Source: DATCYX01 sp963714425 (GTDB lineage Bacteria > Chloroflexota > Anaerolineae > Anaerolineales > UBA4823). Taken from it: DNA of 64,000 nt. This document shows positions 1-8,922 of this stretch, piece by piece; position 1 is the first letter of the stretch; each line of letters opens with the position of its first letter. The translations under genes and the position numbers were made by a program. The stretch spans positions 1 through 64,000 of the forward strand of contig CAVQOI010000012.1 in assembly GCA_963714425.1 (NCBI GenBank). The letters run 5' to 3'. The notes under the pieces were generated by a model that ran no database searches, was not told the DNA's origin, and worked only from the letters and a program-made list of their open reading frames with translations.

Positions 1-118
1 TCAAACGTATCAAAATAATACGTCCCGCTCGTCCCGGCTGGCACGCCGTTCACCGTCCCCAGCCTGCCATAATCCACACGACGGGTGTCGTTGTCCTGCC
101 CAGTGAGATCAGCTTGCT
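1..118 (-). pseudogene. Fragment of LamG-like domain of an RHS-type surface protein
   Basis: Translated on the minus strand this stretch gives a segment ending GTSGTYYFDTF preceded by DNDTRRVDYGRLG. It closely resembles the segment encoded at about 2520-2640 (DNDTWQIDRVRLG ... GTSGTYFFDAF). The reading is cut by the window edge at position 1 and loses its frame near 118. It is most simply a broken second copy of the N-terminal, lectin-like part of the neighbouring RHS gene. Its continuation lies outside the window. Confidence 0.45.
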
Positions 119-396
119 GGTTACCTATAACCTGGGTAAGGCCAACCGCCCGACAGGTCAATCGCCCGCGCAATACGTCCGCCACCATTTGGATCGCCTG
201 GGGATCGGCGCTGAATTGACCGAGATCCCTTGGGGCACTAAGAAGCCGCCGTTGCATTTGCCGCCTTCCACTCTGAGGGCAATATAACCAGTCGCGCCGC
301 TGGACAATCGAATCACCCAATCAATGCCTCGCCTTCCTGTACTATGGGTGGGATAATTATGCTGTTAATGTACTGGAAACTTCCAGCATAGTAATA
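119..396. other. Degraded coding remnant, no intact gene
   Basis: A plus-strand open stretch (about 112-288) reads ...TYNLGKANRPTGQSPAQYV... and stops at a TAA near 286. It recalls the C-terminal end of DDE-type integrases/transposases (YN...RPH...TPAEYL) only loosely. No start, no other conserved motif and no RBS are visible. I treat it as a mobile-element or gene remnant in a toxin-rich region rather than a gene. Confidence 0.25.
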
Positions 397-795
397 CTAT
401 TGACTTAATACTCGTTCGATCTTAGTTACCTTATTTGCCTCATCATAACAAATCCTCCAACGTCCCCCACGGGCAGAAATAAAGGGACCCACACTGAATG
501 AATATACCTCACAATATGTCTCGCCAATAAAGTAGTAATTGATATTAACATAGCCGATTTCATCGGCCTGTCTGAGAACTTCATCCCGCGTCATACCAAC
601 CTCAAATTGTGTTTCGATATATTCTTCCAGCCGTTTCCAATTTGGCTCTATGCCTAATCTTGTAGACATGGCGCTACGGGCTTTGCTGTCGCTGATGTAC
701 CATACAGACCCGACACAAAGGGCCTGGGTCAAATCGAAAAGTACCAGAACGAACAGCAGTCTTGGAAGCTGATGAACAAACCTGTTTTTGTTCAC
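397..795 (-). CDS. Small membrane-anchored protein, candidate immunity protein of the adjacent RHS toxin
   Basis: A 132-residue protein. I chose the GTG at 795, only 2 bp after the stop of the RHS gene (798). The longer frame from 921 would run back through the toxin's Pro-rich tail. The N-terminus has one hydrophobic segment (LPRLLFVLVLFDLTQALC), then a soluble part with Trp/Tyr-rich strands. I recognise no family. Placement directly behind an RHS gene whose C-terminus carries a variable domain is the usual position of the cognate immunity gene, so the immunity role is inferred from position. A lipoprotein or general surface protein is the alternative. Confidence 0.5.
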   Translation of the reverse strand: MNKNRFVHQLPRLLFVLVLFDLTQALCVGSVWYISDSKARSAMSTRLGIEPNWKRLEEYIETQFEVGMTRDEVLRQADEIGYVNINYYFIGETYCEVYSFSVGPFISARGGRWRICYDEANKVTKIERVLSQ

Positions 796-797
796 GA

Positions 798-2642
798 TTA
801 GAATCCTGGGGGTACGGGAGTGGGTGGAGAAGTTGGCGGTGGAGGTGTTGGAACAGGATCCGGCCGTGGCTTTGAATCCGAGGTCTGATATGGCAGAGTA
901 ATGCCCCAATAAATCAGCCAATTGCGGGATACGCCATTGGTCCCCCAGTATAAATATGGCAATTTTTTCCCATACACACGAACGTAATAGTCATCGTATA
1001 TCGCCAAATCAGTAGTTAACCAAGGATCCAGGCGGTTGCTAATTATAAACACACCGTCATCCCGGTGATCAGAACCGAGATCGCCCTCCAGATAGTAACC
1101 CACAATTGTTGCCAGAACCTCGGCCTGGACACTCAAACTCGGTAGAAATCCGTCCTGTGCCAGATGAGAAATTTCATGGCCGAACGTAACCACTGCTTGT
1201 TTAGAAGGCGTCATGCCGGAAAATCCTGATAATCCGCTATTGATGTGGATTTGATCTGGCCAGATAGTGAAAGCCTGAGCACCCAATTCGCCGGTTATTA
1301 AAGGCTCAAAGTATATTTTAATCCCATTCAGCATTGGTAAAGGTGGACAGACCAAATCGTTCACAAGTTGTGCTATCTGATCACGTGTATGGAAAAAGTT
1401 TACAAGCCTTTTACCTGTCGTACCTGAATTGTCTAATTCTTCCAATGCATTCTTGACCCAACTTCTACACTCACCTGTCAAAGGAACGAAACCACTTTGA
1501 CAGTACCACTTACCAGATGGATCTATCCTGTTGACAGGATTCGCTTCGACGTAGTTCCAGCCATTCAGGGAAAGTGGTCTAGTATAATCCCCCCGCCACG
1601 AATCTCTGGTGAGGAAACGTCCGGTTCCAGGGGAATATATGCGAGAGCGTAAATTCACCAACTCAACGGAATGTTCAGTCCATTCCCCCGTAAAACCATA
1701 GTTTGACGTCCCATCCCCTAGACTACTTAAGACTTCCCCATACGGTTCGAAGCTCTTGGCAGTCTGCACAGAACCACTTGCATCAACAAGCTGTCTGACA
1801 CTTCCCAGGGCATCTGCCAGGAAATACTGCTCACCGCTGGTGGATTCTTGAGCGATGCGTCCTACTCCATACAGGTAGGTGTTTGTCCCGTCCGAAAGCA
1901 CCTGGGTCAGGCTTGATGCCTGGTCTAGCGAATAATTGGTGTTTTCGCTGTCCACGGTCTGCTGCAAGCGGTCACCAAGGCCATTATAACGATTTTCGAT
2001 TGTAGATTGCGGATTGCTTATTAATATCAGGCGATTATCGGTGCTATATGTGTATGTATAAACGCCGTCGTTAAGTAAGTTACCCCTGCCATCCCAAGTG
2101 TAGTCTACTTCATCCACATTGGTCAGGCGGTTGGCTTCATCATAAACGTAATCAGTGACCACCTCCCCGGTTGTGGTCATCACTTCCCGATTGCCAACGG
2201 CATCGTATAGGTAGTGGTAATACGACCCATCGCTGTAATCGGCGGCGATCAGGCGATACAGCGAATCGTAGCTGTATGTGATGGTGATGACTTCGGTGAT
2301 CGTGTCCTCAAGGATAGCTAACTCGTTGACTTGATCTTGCAAAGGTCGGTAAACTATCGGACTATGCTCGATATTGGCGGTTGTGAAGGAGAAGAGATCC
2401 CGAAGCCACGCAATCAGATTTCTTGGAGCGGCTGCTTTCGAAAATTCGGATTTTAGTAGTGACTTGGCCAGTTTATATACCGGCAAACTGGCTTGCTCGC
2501 CGATGTAAGTGGATTGGCGGGACTCGAAGGCGTCGAAGAAATACGTGCCGCTGGTGCCGCTGTCTATGCCGCTCACAGCCCCAAGGCGCACACGGTCGAT
2601 CTGCCAGGTGTCGTTGTCAATACCAGTAATCTCCTCCTGCAT
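798..2642 (-). CDS. RHS/YD-repeat protein with C-terminal HEXXH (zinc-peptidase-like) toxin-type domain
   Basis: A 614-residue frame. Residues about 1-60 continue a LamG-like domain; 115-300 carry YD repeats (YDSLYRLIAADY, YDEANRLTNVD); 300-380 hold the RHS core end (YGFTGEW, LRSRIYSPGTGRFLTRDSW, NYVEANPVNRIDPSG). After the core comes a variable domain with VTFGHEISHLAQDG, an HEXXH motif typical of zinc metallopeptidases, and a Pro-rich tail. RHS cores normally form a shell around a C-terminal toxin. The 5' part is missing: the frame is continuous with the segment at 2728-3036 only after a one-base shift near 2745, so the gene as assembled is broken or has a sequencing error. The small gene at 397-795 follows after 2 bp. 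Confidence 0.75.
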   Translation of the reverse strand: MQEEITGIDNDTWQIDRVRLGAVSGIDSGTSGTYFFDAFESRQSTYIGEQASLPVYKLAKSLLKSEFSKAAAPRNLIAWLRDLFSFTTANIEHSPIVYRPLQDQVNELAILEDTITEVITITYSYDSLYRLIAADYSDGSYYHYLYDAVGNREVMTTTGEVVTDYVYDEANRLTNVDEVDYTWDGRGNLLNDGVYTYTYSTDNRLILISNPQSTIENRYNGLGDRLQQTVDSENTNYSLDQASSLTQVLSDGTNTYLYGVGRIAQESTSGEQYFLADALGSVRQLVDASGSVQTAKSFEPYGEVLSSLGDGTSNYGFTGEWTEHSVELVNLRSRIYSPGTGRFLTRDSWRGDYTRPLSLNGWNYVEANPVNRIDPSGKWYCQSGFVPLTGECRSWVKNALEELDNSGTTGKRLVNFFHTRDQIAQLVNDLVCPPLPMLNGIKIYFEPLITGELGAQAFTIWPDQIHINSGLSGFSGMTPSKQAVVTFGHEISHLAQDGFLPSLSVQAEVLATIVGYYLEGDLGSDHRDDGVFIISNRLDPWLTTDLAIYDDYYVRVYGKKLPYLYWGTNGVSRNWLIYWGITLPYQTSDSKPRPDPVPTPPPPTSPPTPVPPGF

Positions 2643-2727
2643 GTTACCATCGATCCATAGGGTGAAGCAACCATTGTCAGCCCCTGGTGAGCTTGATGCC
2701 TGCCAGTCGATTTCGATGTAATGCGGT

Positions 2728-3316
2728 TCATCGCTGAGCGAATAGGAATTCAGTGTAGCTCATGAAGGTATCCGTGCGGACGGATGTGTCGATCTTGTAA
2801 GTCCCCAGATAGTAACGGAAGAATATCTGGATGACAGCAGACGAAGTGCCTTCGTATGCTACGAAGATGAAATGTGCGTTGCCCTCGGCCATGGTGATTG
2901 AATTCGGGTCGAAGTAGAAGCGAGCCCGGTAGCGCGGTTCAGCATTGGGAGTGTCATCGGTGACATAGAGAGCGTTTGTGTCATCAATGACCGCCTGCAT
3001 GCCATAGGAGCCCACAAGGGCAGCGCCGCTGGTCACACTCAGATCGCCGCTGTCTGTTGTGCTCGAACTCCAGGCGGAAAAGTTCCCCGATTCGAATCCG
3101 TCGGCGAAGATCAGGTCGTTGGATTGGGTAGTTGTTGGCGTCGGCGTGGCGGTTTCTGTTTCGGTAGGAGTTGGCGTATCGGTTGCATCGCTGGTAGCAG
3201 TAGCCGTGGAGGTAGAGGTGCTGGTTGGCGTCTCCGTCGCGGTAGGCGAAGAAGTGGGTGTTTGAGTGGACGTCGGCGTTAGTGAAACCGTGGAGGTAGG
3301 TGTTTCCGTTTCGGTT
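2728..3316 (-). pseudogene. LamG-like domain and Thr/Pro linker, frameshifted 5' part of the RHS gene
   Basis: On the minus strand this encodes a Thr/Pro-rich linker (TPTPTETETPT type, about 3120-3316), then IFADGFESGNFSAWSS, a motif of a carbohydrate-binding-like domain often seen in Chloroflexota surface proteins, then AVIDDTNALYVTDDTPNAE. The frame closes at 2728 just after TDTFMSYTEF. A shift of one base at about 2745 would rejoin it to YSLSDEPHYIEIDW and the RHS frame downstream. It is therefore part of one interrupted gene, not an independent protein. Confidence 0.6.
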
Positions 3317-3328
3317 GGCGTGGGAGTC

Positions 3329-3800
3329 TCAGTGTGTTGATTGGTGGGCGTTGATGTGGCAGCCGAGGTGGCTGTGGGGGTTGCTGTTGAGGTAGGCGTG
3401 GGGGTGAGGGTGGCGGTATGGGTTGGCGTAGCGGTGGCGGTGGGTGTGCTCGTCTGGGTTGCAGTGGCAGTGGCGGTGCTGGTGGCGTGGCGGTGGTGTA
3501 GGCGTCAATGTTGCAGTCGGAGGAGGCTCCTGCGTGCTGGAGGCATAGCGCAGCTCGCCCCAGGGCTTGTAGCGGATCTCCTCGTCATTCAGTGCGCTGT
3601 CGAGGATCACACTGGTGCTGCCCAGGTGGTCGGTAAACAGCCAGTACAGGTCGCCGTCCTTGCGCATGGCTACTCGCGCGTCCGGCACCGTGCCTGCCGG
3701 CGGCGTAGTAATACTGGCTTGCGGTCGAATCTTGGTCCACAACTTCGTACTCGTAGTAATTGCCAACATAGGCGATGACCGTATCGTGTGGGTCGCTTTC
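3329..3800 (-). pseudogene. RHS core remnant running into Thr/Pro linker
   Basis: Minus-strand translation shows YVGNYYEYE (near 3740), RVAMRKDGDLYWLFTDHLG, and ALNDEEIRYKPWGELRY, the hallmark LFTDHLGS...YxPWGE core of RHS proteins. At least two frameshifts are needed: one near 3700 between YYYA and RVAMRK, one near 3500 at the start of the TP repeats. The continuous 146-residue frame reads HQHRHCHCNP in the linker, which is the wrong frame of TPTPTATAT. This is a decayed RHS segment in line with the downstream gene. Confidence 0.6.
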
Positions 3801-4241
3801 CCTGCGAATAGGTCAGGTCGAGGGTATCAGGCTGGATTTAATCTCCGCCATCTCCCGCCCAGAAACCCAACCCGCATACACCCCTGGCAGAATTCATTAT
3901 AGCAAAACTGCCAGCACGGTACAAGTGGAGTTTGTCATCTCTGATGGGAATCTGGCGAAACATGATTGAATTCTCAGTCATGGCGTGGAGCTTTACGGCG
4001 CCAGGGCGCTTTCCATTCCTGGATGACCCGCTTCCGTCATAGCAAGTGCTCTTTGCGAAGCTGTTTCAATTTAAGCGTGAGATTGCTTCGTCGGGCTGGC
4101 GCCCTCCTCGCAAAGACAAAGTGTATTGTCGTTTGGAGCGAGCGAAGCGATCTCTTTTCCCTCTTTTGCCTGACGCTTGCAGGCAGGTGGAATCATCCCC
4201 CTCTCCCTTGGGGAGAGGGGGCAGGGGGGTGAGGGGATTCC
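3801..4241. other. Intergenic region with interspersed repeats, no gene seen
   Basis: About 440 bp without a supported gene. It holds a 'gagattgcttcgtcg...cctcgcaaagac' repeat (about 4080-4115), a type that recurs near 44.85 and 46.65 kb. It also holds a C-rich/G-rich palindrome (4196-4236: ccccctctccc / gggagaggggg) beside the 3' end of the downstream minus-strand gene. Short frames here are shadows of these repeats. Confidence 0.6.
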
Positions 4242-6293
4242 TCACGCGTTCACGACCGCCACAGGCAGCATACGGTGGATCCAGATGTCCACCGGGTCGA
4301 TGTTCCAGTCGTATGTGAGGCCGTTGGCGTTGTCGGGGTTGAAGGCGCGGCTGTGCACGGTGAGGTGGAAGCTGTAGGCGCCCTGGGGCATGCCCGCCGC
4401 CAGAGAGAAGACGGCGTTGTCCGCGACGGTGTTGTCCAGCGGGCTGGTATGCCAGTGCTGGGCGGTGCTTAGGGCAGAGGTGAGCGTGGGATTGCCGCCG
4501 CCGCAGCCGCCGCCAGAGAGCACCAGCGAACGCAGGTGGGCGGCGCTGGCCTGGTAGGAGACGCGGAACTCGATATCCAGTCCCGAAGGGCGGGCTACCA
4601 CCGGGCAGACCAGCGATAAAGGCGTCCAGACGCTGGTGCCCACCACGCGCCACGCCAGGGCGGTGAACTGCGAGGTGTTGGGGCTGGAGTTATCCACGCG
4701 CAGGGCGATCTCCGGGGAGGTGGTGTGGATGACAGCCTTGGCGGCGTTGCCCAACTCCATGAAGATCTTATAGGTGCCATCCTGGTAGCCACCGGTGGGC
4801 CAGTTGAGCAGGATATTATCCGGCAGCCAGCCATCGACAGGGTTGAGGATCGAGTACCAGCCATTGGAATCGGCGGAGACCAGCATCGATTCGAGCACGC
4901 CCGTCCAGCGGTACAGCCACCAGGAATGCCCGGTGAAGGGCACCGGCGAGGTGTAGCTGGAGGCGGTCGGCGCCTTGTAGGAATACTTCAAGCGATAGTA
5001 CACCGCCCCTAACTGCTGGTTGCAGCCCAGGATAGGGAACGTGCCAGCAAAGGGGGATGAGGCCAGCGGGTTGGGGGGCGGGTCGACCAGATTGCCGGAG
5101 GGGTGCGGCCGGTTGGTGCGGCGAGCGTAGCCGGTGGTCTGGTTATGGTAGGGGTCCGCCGGGCCGGGCAGGTTGTGCAGCGGCATCTTGCCAGCCAGCA
5201 CGATCTGCGGCTCCTCGCAGCCCACCGGGGGATTATCGCACGAGATGGTGGAGAGGGCGATCTGCGAAGCTTCCAGGGTGATATCGGGGATGGAGCCAGA
5301 GTTCCAGCGCACGTCGAAGTAGCCCTCGGAGTAGATCGTCTCCTCGTCGCCGTCTCCGTCCACATCTTGGGTGACCCAGAAGGTGATGTCGGGTACATCC
5401 AACACCGGCAGCCATTCGGGCACGAGCACGTCATGGCAGCGCAGGAAGGGACCGATGTAGACCTGCGGATCGAAGCGCTCGGTGAAACGCGCTTCCAGGT
5501 TCATGCTGCTGAGCATCGCCTTAGGGCTCTCTTCAGCCATGCGCATTTTCATGTCTTCGGAGAGCGGCGGCGGGACTGGGCGGGTGAACGCCGGGGCGTC
5601 CAGCATCTGGTTCATGCCGGCGATATTCGTCCCCAGAGTCTGGGTAGCCTGGAAAGCCGCCAGGCGGGAGACCACCTGCGGGTCCAGCACCTCCTGGGCG
5701 CGACGGAACGACAGACCGCCGTCGCGCAGCAAGAAGGGGGGCGGGTCGGGCTCGGGCCGCGGCGGGCGGCGGATAATGGGCGGCTCAGGGAAGGGAATCT
5801 GCTCCAGGAGATCACGGATACTGGGGCGCAGGAAGATATCCGGGAAGCAGATGCGCTCCAGGCGCCAGCGCAGGATCCAATCGATCTCCCAGCGGGGGAT
5901 ATATACGCAGAAATTGCCGCACGCGTCGGTGCGCACGCTGGCAATCTCCTCGGTGTCGCAGAACAAGGGGAAGAACCAGCCCCAGGGCCACTCGACGGGG
6001 AAGTAGCCCAGCAGGCTGCAATCGGTATCCATGACGTGCACATTGGCAAAAGGCACCGGGTACAGCTCACCAGTCACGGGGTCGCGCTTGACCACTCGAC
6101 CGCAGATACGCCGGAAGAGGAACAGCGCCGGGTCGACACGCCAGCGAAGGCGCTCGCTGAGGTCGGCTACGGTTTGTCCAGCCAGCTCCTTGACTTCAAC
6201 CCCGGTGAGAGCCGAGAGGCGCATGGCGCTCTTCTTGCTCAGGGGGATCTTATCAGGTGGGAGGGCGGCAGCTTGTTTGGATTTACGTGCCAT
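4242..6293 (-). CDS. Large protein with carboxypeptidase-regulatory-like domain, function unknown
   Basis: A 683-residue protein. The start at 6293 follows an AAAGGAG box at good spacing; the longer frame from 6368 has no RBS. There is no signal peptide; the N-terminus is basic (MARKSKQ). Residues about 60-150 read RRICGRVVKRDPVTGELYPV...VHVMDTDC and then TDACGNFCVYIPRWE, the pattern of a carboxypeptidase-D regulatory-like beta-sandwich. A DVDGDGDEE Asp-rich turn lies mid-protein and may bind calcium. The remainder is rich in Trp, Pro and Cys and matches nothing I know. It stands alone, with a palindromic repeat at its 3' end. An external structural or host-surface role is possible but only inferred. 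Confidence 0.7.
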   Translation of the reverse strand: MARKSKQAAALPPDKIPLSKKSAMRLSALTGVEVKELAGQTVADLSERLRWRVDPALFLFRRICGRVVKRDPVTGELYPVPFANVHVMDTDCSLLGYFPVEWPWGWFFPLFCDTEEIASVRTDACGNFCVYIPRWEIDWILRWRLERICFPDIFLRPSIRDLLEQIPFPEPPIIRRPPRPEPDPPPFLLRDGGLSFRRAQEVLDPQVVSRLAAFQATQTLGTNIAGMNQMLDAPAFTRPVPPPLSEDMKMRMAEESPKAMLSSMNLEARFTERFDPQVYIGPFLRCHDVLVPEWLPVLDVPDITFWVTQDVDGDGDEETIYSEGYFDVRWNSGSIPDITLEASQIALSTISCDNPPVGCEEPQIVLAGKMPLHNLPGPADPYHNQTTGYARRTNRPHPSGNLVDPPPNPLASSPFAGTFPILGCNQQLGAVYYRLKYSYKAPTASSYTSPVPFTGHSWWLYRWTGVLESMLVSADSNGWYSILNPVDGWLPDNILLNWPTGGYQDGTYKIFMELGNAAKAVIHTTSPEIALRVDNSSPNTSQFTALAWRVVGTSVWTPLSLVCPVVARPSGLDIEFRVSYQASAAHLRSLVLSGGGCGGGNPTLTSALSTAQHWHTSPLDNTVADNAVFSLAAGMPQGAYSFHLTVHSRAFNPDNANGLTYDWNIDPVDIWIHRMLPVAVVNA

Positions 6294-6435
6294 CATATTC
6301 TCCTTTGGTACGATATTCATACCGGCTAACGAAGGACGCTCCCCTGCCTCACCAGCTGGGAGCGGCAACCATTAAATTATCGAGGTTTCACCTCCCTTCA
6401 TTATCTTTTTGTTCGTAGTGTGTGGGACGTTGCAC

Positions 6436-6467
6436 TTGACGGACATACCTCAATTGAGGTATATAAT
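6436..6467 (+). promoter_or_regulatory. Promoter-like hexamers enclosing an 18-bp perfect palindrome
   Basis: TTGACG (6436-6441) and TATAAT (6462-6467) are separated by 20 bp, with an alternative TATATA at 6460 giving 18 bp. The spacer contains the perfect palindrome ATACCTCAATTGAGGTAT (6445-6462), placed like a repressor operator. It points toward murJ, which starts about 180 bp downstream. Confidence 0.45.
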
Positions 6468-6631
6468 TCCATTTTGCCAAAATAATCATGCAATGTCAAC
6501 AGGACTAAAGTTCTGTCCTCACACTTCCTGAATTTCCACAGGTATGTGGAGGTCAAGGTCAGATTGGCAACCACATCAATGCCGCCTTTACCGCCCTTCG
6601 TAGGCAACCGTTTAATGATTATTGGTTATGC

Positions 6632-6643
6632 TATACTATCGGC
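6632..6643 (+). promoter_or_regulatory. -10 element TATACT just before the murJ start (leaderless candidate)
   Basis: TATACT (6632-6637) ends 6 bp before the ATG at 6644 and no Shine-Dalgarno sequence is visible. Transcription from this element would begin at or next to the start codon, giving a leaderless mRNA. No good -35 is seen. Confidence 0.4.
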
Positions 6644-8122
6644 ATGTCCCACATCGCGCGGTCATCGCTGATCATCGCTGTGTTCTTTGGGATCGACAAA
6701 ATCCTGGGGTTTCTACGACAGGTACTCTTCAACCGCCAGTTCAGCGTCACCGACCGGGACATTTTTTTTGTCTCCAACAATATCCCCGACCTTCTCTCAG
6801 CATTGATCTCCGGAGGCGCACTTGGGATCGCACTGATCCCGGTGCTCTCAGAATTCCTGGACCGCGATGGACGCAGCGTTGCCTGGGACCTGTTCACACG
6901 TATCGTCAATCTGGCGTTCCTGGTCACCGCGGGGATTGCCACAGTGATCATCCTGCTGGCTGAGCCGCTGGTGGAGCATGTCATCGCCCCTGGCTTCAAC
7001 GACCCAGCCAAGTGGGCGCTAACCGCCAGCCTGATGCGCATGGACTTGCTGGCGATCCTGATCTTCTCCATCAGCGGGCTGGCGATGGCTGGCTTGCAAG
7101 CCAACCAGCACTTCCTTCTGCCTGCCTTGGCTCCTGGACTGTACAATATCGGGCAGATCTTTGGTATCCTCGTCCTGGGACCGCGCCTGGGCATCTTTGG
7201 ACTGGTGTATGGCGTGATCCTGGGGGCGCTGCTGCACCTGGGCATCCAGATCCCGGGCTTGCTGCACTTCGGATTCCGCTGGGCTGCCAAAATCAACCTG
7301 CGCCACCCCGGGGTGCAGCAGGTGCTGCGCCTGATGGGACCGCGCGTGCTGACCATGCTTTGCCTGCAGACCTACTTCCTGGCACGCGACCGATTTGCAT
7401 CGTTCTTTGAGGAGGGTGCCATCTCGGCGCTGAACAATGGCTGGTTCATCCAGCAGGTGCCCGAGACGCTGATCGGTACAGCCATCGCCATAGCCCTGCT
7501 GCCATCGCTCTCAGAGCACTTCGTGCGCAACGAAACCGGGGAGTTCCGCGAGACAATCAACCGCGCTCTGCGCGCTATGCTGGCGCTCACCCTGCCTATC
7601 GCCGCCCTGCTGGCAGTGAGCATCCGCCCGCTGGTACAGATCGCCTTCGCCTTTGAGCCGCGCGAGACCGAGCTGGTTGTGTGGGCGACGCGGGCGTTCC
7701 TGCTGGGATTGACGGGGCACACCTGGCTGGAGGTGGCGGTGCGCTCGTTTTACGCGCAACAAAACGCCCGCACACCGCTAATTGCGGCATTCCTGCAAGC
7801 CATCGCTTACATCCTGCTGGCATACTTGCTCCCGCGCTGGGTAGGGCACTCAGGCCTGGCGCTGGCGGATACGTTCTCTTTCACCGGGCAGGCGCTGCTG
7901 CTGCTCTTCTTGCTCAACCGGGCACACCCAGGCATCCTGGCGCTGGGTGGCACGTTGATGCGCGCTTCGCTGGGAGCATTAATTGGCGGTGGACTGGCAT
8001 ATAGTATGCTGCAGCTTGTGCCGCTCTCGCTCATCCCGCTCTCCTTGGGAGCGCTGGCGGCTGGAGGGCTGGTCGCACTGCCATTCATCTGGACAGAGGT
8101 AAAATTACTGGTCAGGCTATAA
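6644..8122 (+). CDS. murJ: Lipid II flippase MurJ (MviN family)
   Basis: A 492-residue integral membrane protein of normal length for the family, with about 14 hydrophobic segments. The N-terminus (SLIIAVFFGIDKILGFLRQ, then DIFFVSNNIPDLLSALISGGAL) matches the MurJ/MviN pattern with the conserved Arg after the first helix and the GALxxALIPV stretch. MurJ moves the undecaprenyl-linked peptidoglycan precursor lipid II across the membrane; many Chloroflexota keep homologues even where the wall is unusual. The ATG at 6644 has no RBS but lies 6 bp after a TATACT box. An O-antigen-type flippase of the same superfamily is the alternative. Confidence 0.88.
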   Translation: MSHIARSSLIIAVFFGIDKILGFLRQVLFNRQFSVTDRDIFFVSNNIPDLLSALISGGALGIALIPVLSEFLDRDGRSVAWDLFTRIVNLAFLVTAGIATVIILLAEPLVEHVIAPGFNDPAKWALTASLMRMDLLAILIFSISGLAMAGLQANQHFLLPALAPGLYNIGQIFGILVLGPRLGIFGLVYGVILGALLHLGIQIPGLLHFGFRWAAKINLRHPGVQQVLRLMGPRVLTMLCLQTYFLARDRFASFFEEGAISALNNGWFIQQVPETLIGTAIAIALLPSLSEHFVRNETGEFRETINRALRAMLALTLPIAALLAVSIRPLVQIAFAFEPRETELVVWATRAFLLGLTGHTWLEVAVRSFYAQQNARTPLIAAFLQAIAYILLAYLLPRWVGHSGLALADTFSFTGQALLLLFLLNRAHPGILALGGTLMRASLGALIGGGLAYSMLQLVPLSLIPLSLGALAAGGLVALPFIWTEVKLLVRL

Positions 8123-8130
8123 TTCTATAA

Positions 8131-8217
8131 ACACAAAGGACACTAAGAAGGCACGAAGGAGCACGAAGGATTTAATCCTCTCGTGTCCTTTGAGAAACCT
8201 TTGTGAGCTTTGTGTTA
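8131..8217. repeat. Interspersed palindromic repeat ('cacaaaggacac...gtgtcctttg')
   Basis: The sequence begins acacaaaggacac and continues aagg/gcacgaagg repeats. It ends with cgtgtcctttgag...ctttgtgttaag, the reverse complement of the beginning. Such elements are common in environmental Chloroflexota and related genomes. It fills the gap between murJ and the PfpI-family gene. Confidence 0.7.
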
Positions 8218-8239
8218 AGTTTATTGCACAGGAGGAAGT

Positions 8240-8764
8240 ATGAAACTACAAGGTAAACGGATTGCTTGCTTGGTCGAAGACGGATTCGAAGACCTGGAGT
8301 TCTGGGTGCCGCTGATGCGCCTGCAAGAGGAAGGCGCCAAAGTGACTGTGGTGGGTAGCGGAAAGGGTCAGCTTTTCACCGGCAAACACTGCCTGGAGGC
8401 GCGCCCGGATATAAGCGCCGACCAAGTGAATGCGGATGACTTCGACGCGGTGGTGGTACCCGGCGGGTGGGCGCCGGACAAGCTGCGCCGCTACCCGGCT
8501 GTGACCGGGCTGGTGCGCGACATATACGAGCAGGATAAGATCGTCGCCTCGATCTGCCACGCCGGACTGGTGCTGATCTCGGCAGGGATCGTCAGAGGCC
8601 ACAAGTCCACCGGCTCGTTGGGGATCAAGGACGACCTGGTAAACGCCGGGGCGGAGTGGGTGGATGCGCCCGCCTTCCGTGACGGCAACCTGGTGTGGGG
8701 ACGCGTGGTGGAGGATATCCCCGACTTCTGTCGCGAGTTGGTGAAGGCGTTAGGGGAGGGGTGA
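8240..8764 (+). CDS. PfpI/DJ-1 family protein (class I glutamine-amidotransferase fold)
   Basis: A 174-residue protein, typical for PfpI/YhbO-type proteins. VEDGFEDLEFWVP carries the conserved Glu near the N-terminus, VVPGGWAPDKLRR the oxyanion loop, and SICHAGLVLISAGI the nucleophile elbow with the catalytic Cys followed by His. VWGRVVEDIPDFCRELV closes the domain. Members have been described as cysteine peptidases, deglycases or glyoxalase-like enzymes acting in stress defence; the exact substrate cannot be told from sequence. The start has a strong GGAGGAAGT box. Confidence 0.88.
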   Translation: MKLQGKRIACLVEDGFEDLEFWVPLMRLQEEGAKVTVVGSGKGQLFTGKHCLEARPDISADQVNADDFDAVVVPGGWAPDKLRRYPAVTGLVRDIYEQDKIVASICHAGLVLISAGIVRGHKSTGSLGIKDDLVNAGAEWVDAPAFRDGNLVWGRVVEDIPDFCRELVKALGEG

Positions 8765-8895
8765 GGCAAAATACCCCCATCCACCAGCCTGCCCTACTTC
8801 GCTCCGCTCGTTGGCGCTTCCCTGCCTTCGGCAGGTTCGCGGCGGCAGGCTTCCCCTTCCCCCATCCAGGGGGAAGGGTGGCTATCCAGACCACA
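8765..8895. repeat. C-rich/G-rich palindromic repeat
   Basis: A compound palindrome follows the PfpI-family gene: tacccccatccaccagcctgcc at the left, 'ccttcggcagg' in the middle, and ccttcccccatccagggggaagggtgg at the right. It is one of at least eight related elements in the window, usually placed at gene 3' ends. Confidence 0.6.
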
Positions 8896-8922
8896 TTAGC
8901 AGATTGATTTATTAGAAACCTC

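Larger units (their letters stand above)
6294..6643. other. Divergent intergenic region upstream of murJ
   Basis: This 350-bp region separates the minus-strand gene at 4242-6293 from murJ. It holds the promoter/palindrome at 6436-6467, a small hairpin near 6537-6550 and a TATACT element at 6632. A 68-codon minus-strand frame at 6401-6607 has no RBS and no recognisable motif, and I do not call it. Confidence 0.5.

Noticed and set aside
3059..3500. Short-period repeats that could suggest a CRISPR array
   Set aside because: They are degenerate ACN/CCN codon repeats of a Thr/Pro linker, without regular repeat-spacer structure; no cas genes are present.
5103..6329. Plus-strand open frame of 408 codons
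   Set aside because: It is the antisense of the 683-residue minus-strand gene, has no RBS, and its product is His/Arg-rich without motifs.
6401..6607. Minus-strand frame of 68 codons upstream of murJ
   Set aside because: It overlaps a promoter and palindrome on the other strand and shows no RBS or conserved pattern.
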